Assembly (NCBI GenBank): GCA_964480425.1
Contig: CAYZPY010000002.1
Location: 1-58,071, forward strand
Direction: 5' to 3'
DNA: 58,071 nucleotides
Source of the DNA: CAYYMD01 sp964480425
Lineage (GTDB): Bacteria > Planctomycetota > Phycisphaerae > SM23-33
Under the pieces are notes generated by a model, which was given only the letters and a program-made list of their open reading frames with translations, did no database searches and had not been told where the DNA came from. Of this stretch, positions 1-8,497 are shown in pieces. A program made the position numbers and the translations under genes. Within the stretch, counting starts at the first letter, position 1. Every line of letters begins with the position of its first letter.

Positions 1-338
1 GTTGCCACGCGCATCATGCCGGGTTTCTGCTGCTCTTCGAGAATTCTCAAACTTCTGACAATGGGCAGCCCGGCGTCGACGAGCGTCGCCAGTTGGCGCG
101 TGAACAGCGTAAGCAGTTTTCTGGGCGCCTTTCCGGCCGCACGCTTGCGCTGCTGACCTCCGCCCTGTTGGGCGCCGGCGGCTTTCGCGGCGCGCTTGCC
201 CGCCTTTTCCTTTATCTTGGTGGGGAAGTTGCCCATAGCCCGGACCTTGCTGATGGCCTCTTCGGAAGAAGTCGCCTCAACCTCGCCTTTTACGGGCTGT
301 CCTACGTTGTTCATCGCTTCGTAAGTGAAAGTTGGCAT
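1..338 (-). CDS. pilC: PilC/GspF-family inner-membrane protein, N-terminal part only
   Basis: The first 112 or so residues of the platform protein on which pilus or type II secretion ATPases act in the inner membrane. The start reads MPTFTYEAMNNVGQPVKGEV, the usual GspF/PilC opening. A charged linker follows (KIKEKAGKRAAKAAGAQQGGGQQRKRAAGK), then the beginning of the first T2SSF domain (LLTLFTRQLATLVDAGLPI, about residues 77-95). The gene runs off the left edge, so the membrane segments are not visible. It lies 47 bases downstream of the pilB-like gene on the same strand, as in pilB-pilT-pilC operons. Known family role: assembles and disassembles pilin filaments together with PilB and PilT. 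Whether this is a type IV pilus or a pseudopilus cannot be decided from the fragment, although pilT next door favours a retractable pilus. Confidence 0.9.
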   Translation of the reverse strand, partial: MPTFTYEAMNNVGQPVKGEVEATSSEEAISKVRAMGNFPTKIKEKAGKRAAKAAGAQQGGGQQRKRAAGKAPRKLLTLFTRQLATLVDAGLPIVRSLRILEEQQKPGMMRVA

Positions 339-385
339 TTTCTTATTCCTTCATAAGCGCCGCCGGACGTTAAAACCCAGGAGGT

Positions 386-2134
386 TTATGCCACCTCCTC
401 GTAAATAGTCTGCGATACGACCTCCTCTATGGTGGTCGTTCCGTCGTAAATCGCCAGCAGCCCGCCCTCGCGGAGGGTCCGCATGCCCGCCTTTCGCGCC
501 GCCTCTCGGATGGCCTGGGTGCTGCTGCGATTCTGGATAAGTTCGCGTATCACGTCGTCCAGTATCATCAGTTCGAATATCGCCTGTCTTCCGCTGTATC
601 CGGTGCCCCGACAGTAGTCGCATCCCTTCCCGCGGTAAAACTGCCTTCCGGCGACCTGCTCGGGCGTGAGGTCCAGCTCCAGAAGCATGTCCTCGGTGGG
701 CTGGTACTGCTCCTTGCATCGTGGGCAAATGCTCCGCACCAGTCTCTGGCCCACCACGCCCTCCAGGGTCGCCGTGGCCAGGAACGGCTCGAGCCCCAGG
801 TCCAGCAATCTCGCTATCGCCGAGGGCGCGTCGTTGGTGTGCAGGGTGGAAAACACAAGGTGACCCGTCAAAGACGACTGCACGGCGATCTGCGCAGTCT
901 CCAGGTCGCGTATCTCGCCAACCAGTATGATGTCCGGGTCCTGCCGCAAAAAGTGGCGCAGGCACCTGGCGAACGTCAGACCGATCTCCGGATTAATCTG
1001 CGTCTGTACCAGCCCGTCAATGTCGTACTCGACGGGGTCCTCGCTGGTGAGAATCTTCACCTCCGGATCGTTCAGCTCGTTCAGGGCCGAGTACAGCGTC
1101 GTGGTCTTTCCCGAGCCGGTCGGTCCGGTGACGATGCAGATGCCGTTGGGGCGCGATATCAACTGCCTGAAAATCCGCAGGTCGTCGTCGCGCATCCCCA
1201 GGCGCTCCAGGTCCAGCGAAACGTTCGAGCGGTCCAGCACCCGCATCACCACGCTCTCGCCGTAAACGGTCGGAAGCACCGAGACACGCAGGTCCACCGG
1301 CGCGCCGTTTACGACCAACTCGATCCGCCCGTCCTGGGGAAGCCGCCGCTCGGCGATGTCCAGGTTGGACATGACCTTTATACGCGAAGAGATCGCCACC
1401 GCGATGGACTTGGGCGGGGGCAGCATCTCGTACAGGAGCCCGTCAATTCGATACCGCATCTTGAACTCGTCTTCGAACGGCTCGAAGTGTATGTCCGAGG
1501 CGCGATTGCGGATGGCCTCCAGGAGCACCATGTTCACCAGGCGCTTGACGGGATTCGCCTGAGACATTTCTTTTATTGTGTCCAGGTCGATGCTCTCGCC
1601 CCTGTCTTCCAGCGACACCATCTGCTCGTCGCTGGATATCTGGTTGATAAGATCGCCTATGGACTCGGACTCGATGTCGTAATACTTCATCAGTGCCGTG
1701 TTCAGCTGGTCCGGGTCGGCGATCTTGGCGGTGACGTCGTATCCCATCAGCGTGCGCAGGTCGTCGGTCGCCTGGAAATTGTCCGCCGAGCCGATCGCCA
1801 CCACCAGGCGGTTGGAGGACTCGTCGTACTCCAGGGGAACCACCCTGTACGCCTTGGCCATCTGCGATGGAATCTGTTGGATCACCTCGGCGGGTATCTC
1901 CTCCGATTGCAGATCCACGTATTCCATCCCCGCCTGGTAGGCAAGCGCCAGGGTGCGGGTCTTTTCGTCGATGTAGCCCAGGTCTATGAGTATCTGCCCG
2001 ATGGGCGCGCTTTCCTGTTTTTGGGCCTCCAGCGCCTCGTGGACCTGCTGGCGCTTCAAGACGCCCATTTTTACCAGCACACGCCCCAGCGGGCGCCCCT
2101 GCAATTCGCTGACGTTTGCGGTTTCAATAGCCAT
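386..2134 (-). CDS. pilB: PilB/GspE-type assembly ATPase
   Basis: Cytoplasmic hexameric ATPase that drives pilin polymerisation. The 582 residues match the family length. The N-terminal MshEN/GspE_N region (about residues 10-150) is followed by the ATPase core with Walker A GPTGSGKTTT (about residue 335), the Asp-box/Walker B stretch DPDIILVGEIRDLETA and the His box HLVFSTLHTNDAP. A tetracysteine zinc site follows (CPRC near 470, CDYC near 506), typical of PilB/GspE and absent from PilT. The ATG is preceded by AGGA with good spacing and lies 3 bases after the pilT stop, so the two are probably co-transcribed and coupled. A second, related ATPase lies upstream of pilT at 3400-5100. Assignment to this family is firm; the pilus versus secretion role is inferred from the neighbours. 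Confidence 0.95.
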   Translation of the reverse strand: MAIETANVSELQGRPLGRVLVKMGVLKRQQVHEALEAQKQESAPIGQILIDLGYIDEKTRTLALAYQAGMEYVDLQSEEIPAEVIQQIPSQMAKAYRVVPLEYDESSNRLVVAIGSADNFQATDDLRTLMGYDVTAKIADPDQLNTALMKYYDIESESIGDLINQISSDEQMVSLEDRGESIDLDTIKEMSQANPVKRLVNMVLLEAIRNRASDIHFEPFEDEFKMRYRIDGLLYEMLPPPKSIAVAISSRIKVMSNLDIAERRLPQDGRIELVVNGAPVDLRVSVLPTVYGESVVMRVLDRSNVSLDLERLGMRDDDLRIFRQLISRPNGICIVTGPTGSGKTTTLYSALNELNDPEVKILTSEDPVEYDIDGLVQTQINPEIGLTFARCLRHFLRQDPDIILVGEIRDLETAQIAVQSSLTGHLVFSTLHTNDAPSAIARLLDLGLEPFLATATLEGVVGQRLVRSICPRCKEQYQPTEDMLLELDLTPEQVAGRQFYRGKGCDYCRGTGYSGRQAIFELMILDDVIRELIQNRSSTQAIREAARKAGMRTLREGGLLAIYDGTTTIEEVVSQTIYEEVA

Positions 2135-2137
2135 CGT

Positions 2138-3277
2138 TTATTTCCTAAGCTGCGCGGGGGCCTCGGCGGCGTCCTGCTTTTCTTCCTTCGGGGAGGCGAT
2201 TCTTCCTGTGCGCAATCCTTCGATCTTGTCCTGCATGTCGCCGGGCTCCCGGCTGTGTTCCACGGCGCTCTCTTCGCTTATTTTTCCCTCGCTGTAGAGT
2301 CTCAACAGGTGCTCGTCCAGCAACCGCATTCCGAATTTCTTTCCGGTCTGGATCGAAGAAGGAATTCGAAAAACCTTATTTTCGCGGATAAGGTTTCCTA
2401 TGGCGTTGGTGACCACCATGAACTCGAAAGCCGCTATCATGCCCCTTATGTCTTTTCGCGGCATCAGCGTCTGGCAGAGCACGGAGATAAGCGAGTCGGC
2501 AAGCTGAACCCGTATCTGCTCCTGCTGATTGACCGGAAACTGGTCGACGATACGCGTCACCGTGCCTTGTGCGCTGGTGGTGTGCAGCGTTCCAAACACA
2601 AGGTGCCCGGTCTCGGCCGCTCTCAACGACGCCGATATAGTCTCCAGGTCCCTCAACTCGCCCACGAGGATTACGTCCGGGTCCATCCGCAGCGACCTGC
2701 GCAGCGCCTCGGCGAAGTTCGGCACGTCGACCCCGACCTCTCGCTGGGTCACCAGCGACTTCTTGTGCGTATGGTAATATTCGATGGGATCTTCGACGGT
2801 GATAATGTGTTTGTCGAAATTGGAGTTGATGTAATCAATCATCGTCGCCAGGGTGGTGGTCTTGCCGCAACCTGTGGGTCCGGTCACCAGGAACATGCCC
2901 CTGGGACGGCGGCACAGACTTTTTGTTATGGCGGGCAGACCGATTTCCTCGAACGAAAATATCCGCGACGGAATGAGGCGAAGGGTGATGGAAATATTTC
3001 CGCGCTGATGAAATACGGCGGTCCTGAACCTGCCCTTGTCCCCGAATTCAAAACCGAAGTCCGTCCCCCCCTGCTCCTGAAGTTCCTGCTGCGCGCGTTC
3101 GGGTGTAATGGCCTTCATCAGCGCGACAGTGTCTTCGGGCTCGAGGACCTTCGTCTCCAGGGGGCGCATGCGTGCATGTAATCTCAATGTCGGGGGCTTG
3201 CCCACGTGGAGATGCAAGTCACTGGCGCCACGTTTGATACACGTTTCCAAAAGTCTGTCAATCTGAATCGTCGCCAT
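2138..3277 (-). CDS. pilT: Twitching motility/retraction ATPase PilT
   Basis: Cytoplasmic ATPase that powers pilus retraction. The 379 residues contain the PilT N-terminal domain (ATIQIDRLLETCIKRGASDL, LHVGKPPTLR), Walker A GPTGCGKTTT (about residue 132), an acidic Asp box (VEDPIEY), Walker B DPDVILVGELRDLET and the His box HLVFGTLHT. The tetracysteine site of PilB is absent, as expected for PilT. The C-terminal 50 residues are charged and low in complexity (SPKEEKQDAAEAPAQ). A strong AGAGGA ribosome binding site precedes the ATG. It sits between two PilB-type ATPases, 122 bases downstream of one and 3 bases upstream of the other. The presence of PilT is the best evidence here that the system is a retractable type IV pilus and not only a type II secretion system. 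Confidence 0.95.
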   Translation of the reverse strand: MATIQIDRLLETCIKRGASDLHLHVGKPPTLRLHARMRPLETKVLEPEDTVALMKAITPERAQQELQEQGGTDFGFEFGDKGRFRTAVFHQRGNISITLRLIPSRIFSFEEIGLPAITKSLCRRPRGMFLVTGPTGCGKTTTLATMIDYINSNFDKHIITVEDPIEYYHTHKKSLVTQREVGVDVPNFAEALRRSLRMDPDVILVGELRDLETISASLRAAETGHLVFGTLHTTSAQGTVTRIVDQFPVNQQEQIRVQLADSLISVLCQTLMPRKDIRGMIAAFEFMVVTNAIGNLIRENKVFRIPSSIQTGKKFGMRLLDEHLLRLYSEGKISEESAVEHSREPGDMQDKIEGLRTGRIASPKEEKQDAAEAPAQLRK

Positions 3278-3399
3278 AGTTCGCTTCCTCTACATGCTAT
3301 TATTCACGTTAAGTGTTTGTTCCGACCGCGGGAGATTCCTCCAATATAATATATACTCATAAACCAATATCATGCATAGCATTATGATGCACATTTCAA

Positions 3400-5100
3400 T
3401 CAGGCGGTTATTAATTCTTCGCTCTGTGCGATCCTTGCCAGTTCTTCCGGCGTTGTTATCCCGTTTCGCACCTTAATTCTTCCGTCTTCCAGAAGCCCCC
3501 CCATACCACCGGCACGGGCCGCCTTCTTGAGGTCACTGAGCGAACCCCTGTTGAACGCCAGCTCGCGAAGCGATGCATCCATCTCCATCAGCTCGAAAAC
3601 GCCCTGCCTTCCCCTGTATCCGGTTCCGTGACATGCATTGCAACCGCTTCCGCGATAAAAGGTTATGTTCTCAATTTCCTCCTGCCTGAACCCCAATACT
3701 CTCAATATTCTCTTATCCGGATTGTATTCTTCCTTGCAATCCTTGCAGATTGTCCGCACGAGTCGCTGTGCCATGACCGCCTGAATACTGCTGGCCACAA
3801 GAAATGGCTTGACACCCATGTCTATCAGACGGGTAATCGCCGAGGGCGCATCGTTCGTATGAAGTGTACTGAAAACCAAGTGTCCGGTCAATGCCGACTG
3901 AATAGCCACTTCGGCGACCTCCAGGTCGCGAATTTCGCCCACGAGGATGATGTTCGGCGCCTGCCGCAACATCGCCCTGAGTATGTTCGCGAACGTCAAT
4001 CCTATGCCTTCGTTCACCTGAACCTGATTGACACCCGTAAAATTGTACTCAACCGGGTCCTCTGCGGTGATAATCTTGCGGTCGGGACGGTTCAGTTCGT
4101 TGATTGCGGAATAAAGCGTAGTGGTTTTACCCGAACCGGTCGGCCCGGTCACCAGGAAGATACCGTTAGGCCTTTTGATAATCCGCTGAAACCTCTCATA
4201 ATCGTCCTGCTCGAATCCGAGATTCGTAATGCCCAGCATGACGCTCTCGGGCCTGAGAATACGCATAACCACGCTTTCTCCGTGGTAGGAGGGAAGCACC
4301 GAGACGCGGAAGTCCGTCGGACTGCCTGCAACTGTCATCTTTATCCGCCCGTCCTGTGGGAGTCGTTTCTCCGCCAGGTCTATCCCCGCCATGATCTTCA
4401 GGCGGTTGATCACCGAACCCTGCATGCGTTTGGGGATGTTGTCCCTTTCTATACATACCCCGTCAATGCGGTATCTCACGCGCACGCGATTAATCATGGG
4501 TTCTATGTGAATGTCCGAGGCGCGCGATTTGCACGCCTCTGTTATCAGCATAGTGACCAGGCGTATGATGGGGGCCGAATCCTCCGTCAGCCCCTCGCCC
4601 GCCTGGGCGGCGACGTCCTCCTCGGTGCGCCTTTCCAGCTGATGGACCGCCTCGTCTATACTGACGTCCGAACGCACGTAGCGATTGATGTAGGTCCTCA
4701 TCTTGGTCCTGGACGCCAGGCAGGGGTCTATTTCGCAGTTCAACCGGAACCGCAGCATGTCCAGCGTTTCCAGGTCCAGCGGGTCGGTTATGATTACCTT
4801 GAGACGATTGTCCTCCTTTGACAACGGAAGGATAAGATGCTTTCGGATGAGCTCCTCGGGCACGATCTGCATGTCGGAGGGGATCACGAAGTTGCGGTCC
4901 AGGTCGATGTACTCCATGTCGTACTGGCGAGCCAGGGCCTTTGTCACGTCTTCCTCGTCGGCCAGTCCAAGTGCAATGAGCGCCTCGCCTATCCTGAGGT
5001 TTTCGCCCTGTGCGTGTTCGAGTGCCTCCTGCACCCCCGCCGAAGTAACCACCCCCCATTCGACCAGAATTTCTCCAAGGCGCTTGCGTTTGCGTGCCAT
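3400..5100 (-). CDS. Second PilB/GspE-type ATPase
   Basis: A second assembly ATPase, 566 residues, paralogous to the product of 386-2134. It starts MARKRKRLGEILVEWGVVT and has the MshEN domain at the N-terminus, Walker A GPTGSGKTTT (about residue 320), Walker B APNIILVGEIRDLEVA, the His box HLVFSTLHTND and a tetracysteine zinc site (CKDC near 453, CNAC near 487). The upstream 344 bases hold no gene, so this is probably the first gene of the pilus operon. Two PilB-like proteins flanking one PilT could mean one motor for a type IV pilus and one for a type II secretion system, or two alternative pilus motors. The sequence does not separate these options. Family assignment is firm, the exact role is not. 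Confidence 0.93.
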   Translation of the reverse strand: MARKRKRLGEILVEWGVVTSAGVQEALEHAQGENLRIGEALIALGLADEEDVTKALARQYDMEYIDLDRNFVIPSDMQIVPEELIRKHLILPLSKEDNRLKVIITDPLDLETLDMLRFRLNCEIDPCLASRTKMRTYINRYVRSDVSIDEAVHQLERRTEEDVAAQAGEGLTEDSAPIIRLVTMLITEACKSRASDIHIEPMINRVRVRYRIDGVCIERDNIPKRMQGSVINRLKIMAGIDLAEKRLPQDGRIKMTVAGSPTDFRVSVLPSYHGESVVMRILRPESVMLGITNLGFEQDDYERFQRIIKRPNGIFLVTGPTGSGKTTTLYSAINELNRPDRKIITAEDPVEYNFTGVNQVQVNEGIGLTFANILRAMLRQAPNIILVGEIRDLEVAEVAIQSALTGHLVFSTLHTNDAPSAITRLIDMGVKPFLVASSIQAVMAQRLVRTICKDCKEEYNPDKRILRVLGFRQEEIENITFYRGSGCNACHGTGYRGRQGVFELMEMDASLRELAFNRGSLSDLKKAARAGGMGGLLEDGRIKVRNGITTPEELARIAQSEELITA

Positions 5101-5444
5101 TTTAACACCTTATAAATATATAATTAATTTGCGGTTGAATTACGTGCGTCGGGCGCACTTGATACACCCTGCGAGCCGGCGCGCTGACATTAAAAGGTAT
5201 GAAATCGAATGAGTGCGGTTCATTTTATAATCATCAACATAGACGTTTCCGCGCGCCACATGCGGCGTCGTCAGCCATATCTACCCGTATATTTTACACC
5301 TTTGGACATACACGCGTCAAGACGCGGGACGCCTTTAAAATATATTGACAAATCCGCCGCAAAACAAGGTTGAGCAAAGCAAGTATCCGCCCCTTCTCCC
5401 TCCAGCCGCGCACCCCGCCTCAGGACGATGTTCACCGGTCCGTT
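5101..5444. other. Intergenic region of 344 bases upstream of the second pilB-like gene
   Basis: No gene is supported here. The region is AT-richer than its neighbours and lies upstream of the minus-strand ATPase gene and downstream of the minus-strand reductase gene, so it should hold the promoter of the pilus operon. A short dyad CGCGTC-AA-GACGCG is at 5313-5326. It lacks a T-run and is not called a terminator. Confidence 0.6.
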
Positions 5445-7199
5445 TTAACTTTGCATCTCTTTGGCCCGGCGGAACCGGACTATCGAGACATACCCGCCCA
5501 GGACGTTCCGCACATTGTCCCTGCCGATATTCATCAATATCCGACTGGCGATGTAACTACGGTACCCAACGCGGCAATAAAGAACAACCGCCCTGTCCTT
5601 GGGCACTTCGTCGGCTCGCTGACGAATCTCATCCACAGGAATGTTATCCGCCCCTTCGAGGTGTCCTCGCTCATATTCTCCGGGGGTTCGGACATCAATA
5701 ATTAACGGCGGATTCGGTCCGTCCATTTCCGCCAGTATTTCCATGGGTGACACGGTCCGCATCTGTCTGCGCCTGACGTTGGCGGAGGCGCTGCCGGACT
5801 GGATGATCACATCGCGCGCCGAGCCGAACTGCGGCGCGTAGCACAGATCCAGTTGCTCGATGTCCTCCACCGTCATTCGAGCAATAATGGCTGTGGACAA
5901 TACGTCGAGCCGCTTGTCCACCCCCCTGCCTCCGACGGCCTGGGCGCCGAGCACCCTTCCGTCATTCGGGTCGTAGAGCAGTTTCAGCACCATTTCCTGC
6001 GCGCCGGGATAGTAACCGGCATGGTCCGGGCCCAGCATGTAAGTTATCGCGAAATCCATGCCCTCCCGGCGCGCCTGTTTTTCGTTGATTCCGGTCACCC
6101 CCGTCACCACGTCGCATACCCGCACTATTGCGGTCCCCAGCACGCCCTTGAATTCGAGGCGGCGCGGGTCGTCTTCGCCTGCGCCTATCAGGTCCAGTGC
6201 GGCGTTCGCCCCGGCGGCGCGCCCGGACTTGTTGGCGGGACCTGCCAATGGAATGTTCACCGGGCGATTAAGGACCAGATGCATCGCCTCGCTGTTGTCG
6301 CCGGCGGCATAAATCGCCCGGTCACTGGTGCGCTGTCGGGCGTCGACTTTGATCGCCCCGGAGGGTCCGATTTCAATACCGGCGTTTTCGGCCAGTTCCA
6401 CGTTCGGGCGCACGCCGACAGACAGTATTGCCACGTCGAATCCGATTCGTCGCCCGCTGCGGGTAACGGCCTCCGCGGCGCCGTTCTCGTCGTCGATACG
6501 CCGCACGGCGTCGCCGAGTATTATTTCGCATTCGGCGTCCCGCAGCGCCTCGCCGATGGGCACGGTCATCTCGGGGTCCAACGCCGGCATGAGCTGCTCG
6601 AGCATTTCAACGAGCGTCACTTTCAGCCCGTGGCGCAGGAGTTGTTCGACGGTCTCCAGTCCGATGTATCCTCCGCCGATCACCAGCGCGTGGGGCGGGG
6701 ATTCTGTACTTGAGGCGGCGGCGTCCGCCTCGCTCCGGCGGGGAATTATCCGCTCCAGGCACCCGACTATGGTGTCGGCGTCCGGGACGGTGCGCAGGGT
6801 GAAGATGTTGGGCCGGTCTATGCCTTCAATCGGCGGGGTGACGGCGTTTGCGCCGGTGGCAAGTATGAGACGATCGTATTCGATTCTGTCGGTTCGACCC
6901 TGGCGGTCGCGCGCGGACACCGTCTGTGCGGCGGGGTCGATTTCCGTCACGCGGGTGTTTATCCTCACGTCAAGATTGAAGCGCTCGGATAATCGCCCGG
7001 CGGTAACGACAAAGAGATTCTTTCTGTCGGATATTTCGCCGCCCACGTAATACGGCAGCCCGCAGTTGGCGAAACTTATGTGCGGACCCGCCTCAAAGAG
7101 GACGATCTCGACGTCTTCGCTGGTTCGCCTGGCCTTTGCCGCCGCCGCCGCTCCGGCCGCCACGCCGCCTACTATCACCAACCGCCTGGAACTGGACAA
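5445..7199 (-). CDS. CoA-disulfide reductase-like flavoprotein with C-terminal rhodanese domain
   Basis: FAD/NAD(P)H-dependent oxidoreductase fused to a sulfurtransferase, 584 residues. The N-terminus has the FAD-binding motif IVGGVAAGAAAAAKARR and the single redox cysteine of the CoADR/NADH-oxidase/persulfide-reductase group in SFANCGLPYYVGG (Cys46). A second nucleotide motif, VIGGGYIGLETVE, follows, then a dimerisation domain. The last 110 residues are a rhodanese domain (PLIIDVRTPGEYERGHLEGA) with a catalytic cysteine in YCRVGYRS (about residue 543). Such fusions are known as CoA-disulfide or CoA-persulfide/polysulfide reductases that process sulfane sulfur. The start is TTG, supported by a GGAGA site about 7 bases upstream. 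It lies downstream of thi4 on the same strand, which suggests a shared sulfur theme, but a 141-base gap leaves co-transcription open. Confidence 0.88.
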   Translation of the reverse strand: MSSSRRLVIVGGVAAGAAAAAKARRTSEDVEIVLFEAGPHISFANCGLPYYVGGEISDRKNLFVVTAGRLSERFNLDVRINTRVTEIDPAAQTVSARDRQGRTDRIEYDRLILATGANAVTPPIEGIDRPNIFTLRTVPDADTIVGCLERIIPRRSEADAAASSTESPPHALVIGGGYIGLETVEQLLRHGLKVTLVEMLEQLMPALDPEMTVPIGEALRDAECEIILGDAVRRIDDENGAAEAVTRSGRRIGFDVAILSVGVRPNVELAENAGIEIGPSGAIKVDARQRTSDRAIYAAGDNSEAMHLVLNRPVNIPLAGPANKSGRAAGANAALDLIGAGEDDPRRLEFKGVLGTAIVRVCDVVTGVTGINEKQARREGMDFAITYMLGPDHAGYYPGAQEMVLKLLYDPNDGRVLGAQAVGGRGVDKRLDVLSTAIIARMTVEDIEQLDLCYAPQFGSARDVIIQSGSASANVRRRQMRTVSPMEILAEMDGPNPPLIIDVRTPGEYERGHLEGADNIPVDEIRQRADEVPKDRAVVLYCRVGYRSYIASRILMNIGRDNVRNVLGGYVSIVRFRRAKEMQS

Positions 7200-7314
7200 T
7201 TTATCTTCTCCTTGATTTCAGAAAATACTCTCGATGCTTCTCGCGGAATCTCACGGTTCGTCATGAAATATTTTCTTAATCCGGCGCGAGCGGGCGACTT
7301 TGCCCCCGGGCGTT

Positions 7315-7338
7315 ATCGTTAACATAATCGTTAACATA
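7315..7338. repeat. Tandem pair of a 12-base unit containing GTTAAC
   Basis: The unit ATCGTTAACATA occurs twice head to tail (7315-7326 and 7327-7338), just after the stop codon of thi4. Each copy carries the palindrome GTTAAC. A related TAATCGTTAA...GTTAAC stretch lies at about 8509-8525, upstream of the nifX-like gene. This might be an operator or chance AT-rich sequence. Confidence 0.4.
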
Positions 7339-7340
7339 AT

Positions 7341-8120
7341 TCAGGATGCGGACAGTTCCCTCAGAATCATTTCTGCCGCGCGGTTGCCCGACAGGAGCAT
7401 GCCGCCGAAAATGGGACCCATTCTCGGCCCGCCCCTTGCGGCGCATACGCTCATTCCCGCGATCCACAGACCCGGATAAATTTGCCCGGCGTTGGCGACG
7501 ACGAATTTCTCCCCGGCGTCTGCGTCCATGGGTCCCTCGCAGGGCCAGTCTCCGGTTGCGGTGTCGCCCAGCGCGCCGCGTCGGCGGAGGTAATCCACCA
7601 TTGCGGCCTCGTGTCCGGTGGCGTCCAGAACGGCGCTGGTCGAGAACACAATCGGGTCGACCGGCAACTGGCCGTATATCATCGAGCGGTTGACCACGAC
7701 CCCCGTGACGCGCCCGTCCCGCAGGCAGGCATCCTCGGCGGTGACCAGGTTCAGCATCACCGCCCCTGCTCGGACGGCCTGTTTGCACAATCCGGCGGCC
7801 AGTTCCATTGCATCGACGGTGTGCAGCCCGTCGCCGGCGTCGCCGTGCGCTATGTCCAGTTCGTCAAGCAGCCCGACGGCGTCGTCCTGGACGACGGCGA
7901 CGTTCATGGCCATGCCCCCGCCCCAGATTCCGCCCCCTGGCGAGAGGCGTTTTTCGAGTACGACGACCTTCATTTGCGCCGAGGCGAGCCGGTGCGCCGC
8001 CGTCATCCCGGCCGGTCCGGCCCCGACAATCACCACGTCGCTTTCGACGGCGCCGGCGAGACGGGTATGGTAGGCGTCGGTTATGGCCTTTGAAATTCGG
8101 GTATCTTTAATTTCGCCCAT
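7341..8120 (-). CDS. thi4: Thi4-family thiazole synthase, sulfide-dependent type
   Basis: Makes the adenylated thiazole precursor of thiamine from NAD and glycine. The 259 residues include the dinucleotide motif VIVGAGPAGMTAAHRL (about 30-45), GGGIWGGGMAMN, and the C-terminal MGPIFGGMLLSGNRAAE, all hallmarks of the family. In the yeast suicide enzyme the sulfur-donating cysteine lies eight residues after TGH; here the equivalent stretch is ATGHEAAMVDYL with no cysteine. It therefore looks like the catalytic type known from archaea, which uses free sulfide and iron. I chose the ATG at 8120 because a GGGAG site sits 7 bases upstream and the product then begins like archaeal homologues. A TTG at 8159 would overlap the preceding nifX-like gene by 4 bases. 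Context: sulfur-handling neighbours on the same strand. Confidence 0.9.
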   Translation of the reverse strand: MGEIKDTRISKAITDAYHTRLAGAVESDVVIVGAGPAGMTAAHRLASAQMKVVVLEKRLSPGGGIWGGGMAMNVAVVQDDAVGLLDELDIAHGDAGDGLHTVDAMELAAGLCKQAVRAGAVMLNLVTAEDACLRDGRVTGVVVNRSMIYGQLPVDPIVFSTSAVLDATGHEAAMVDYLRRRGALGDTATGDWPCEGPMDADAGEKFVVANAGQIYPGLWIAGMSVCAARGGPRMGPIFGGMLLSGNRAAEMILRELSAS

Positions 8121-8127
8121 CTTGGAA

Positions 8128-8132
8128 CTCCC
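8128..8132 (-). promoter_or_regulatory. Ribosome binding site deciding the thi4 start
   Basis: GGGAG on the minus strand, 7 bases before the ATG at 8120. It favours this start over the TTG at 8159. Confidence 0.6.
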
Positions 8133-8155
8133 AAGGTCGCTGCAGGGTGAACTAT

Positions 8156-8497
8156 TCAATGATCGCAGACGTTATCGCCGGTTTGCAGAGTTCCCTCCAG
8201 ATAGCCGCGCACGAGTTTCTGCGGCTCTGCGCATGGCGCGCCCACGAGCACCTCGATACCGGCGTCGGTGAAGATGGCCTGTGCGCGCTGACCCATTCCG
8301 CCGGTGATAACCAGGTTCACATCCTTCTCGCCGAGCCAGCGTGGAAGCAGTCCCGGCTGGTGCGGCGGCGCGTCGTGGATTTCCGTGTTTAATATTTCTT
8401 TGCCATTCGGATCGGCTTCGACAATCGCGAACTGCCGGCAATGACCGAAGTGCATGCTCAGCCGCCCATCCGCAAGGGGTATCGCAATCTTCATCAT
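8156..8497 (-). CDS. NifX/NifB-type iron-molybdenum cofactor-binding domain protein
   Basis: Small 113-residue protein of the dinitrogenase iron-molybdenum cofactor family (NifX/NafY/MTH1175-like). Recognisable features are the opening MKIAIPLADGRLSMHFGHC with the phenylalanine-glycine-histidine turn, the QFAIVEAD strand and the glycine-rich LVITGGMGQRAQAIF, then GIEVLVGA. No other nif genes are in the window, so a role in nitrogen fixation is not implied; stand-alone members of this family are common in anaerobes and may bind metal-sulfur clusters. It has two adjacent ATGs (8497 and 8494) with GGAGTG upstream. It is the first gene of a probable minus-strand unit with thi4, whose iron- and sulfide-dependent chemistry would fit a metal-sulfur carrier. 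That link is inference. Confidence 0.85.
   Translation of the reverse strand: MMKIAIPLADGRLSMHFGHCRQFAIVEADPNGKEILNTEIHDAPPHQPGLLPRWLGEKDVNLVITGGMGQRAQAIFTDAGIEVLVGAPCAEPQKLVRGYLEGTLQTGDNVCDH

Noticed and set aside
839..3181. A 780-codon open frame on the plus strand antisense to the pilB-like and pilT genes
   Set aside because: It mirrors two genes with complete family motifs. Long antisense frames are common in GC-rich coding DNA, and the translation has no recognisable domain.
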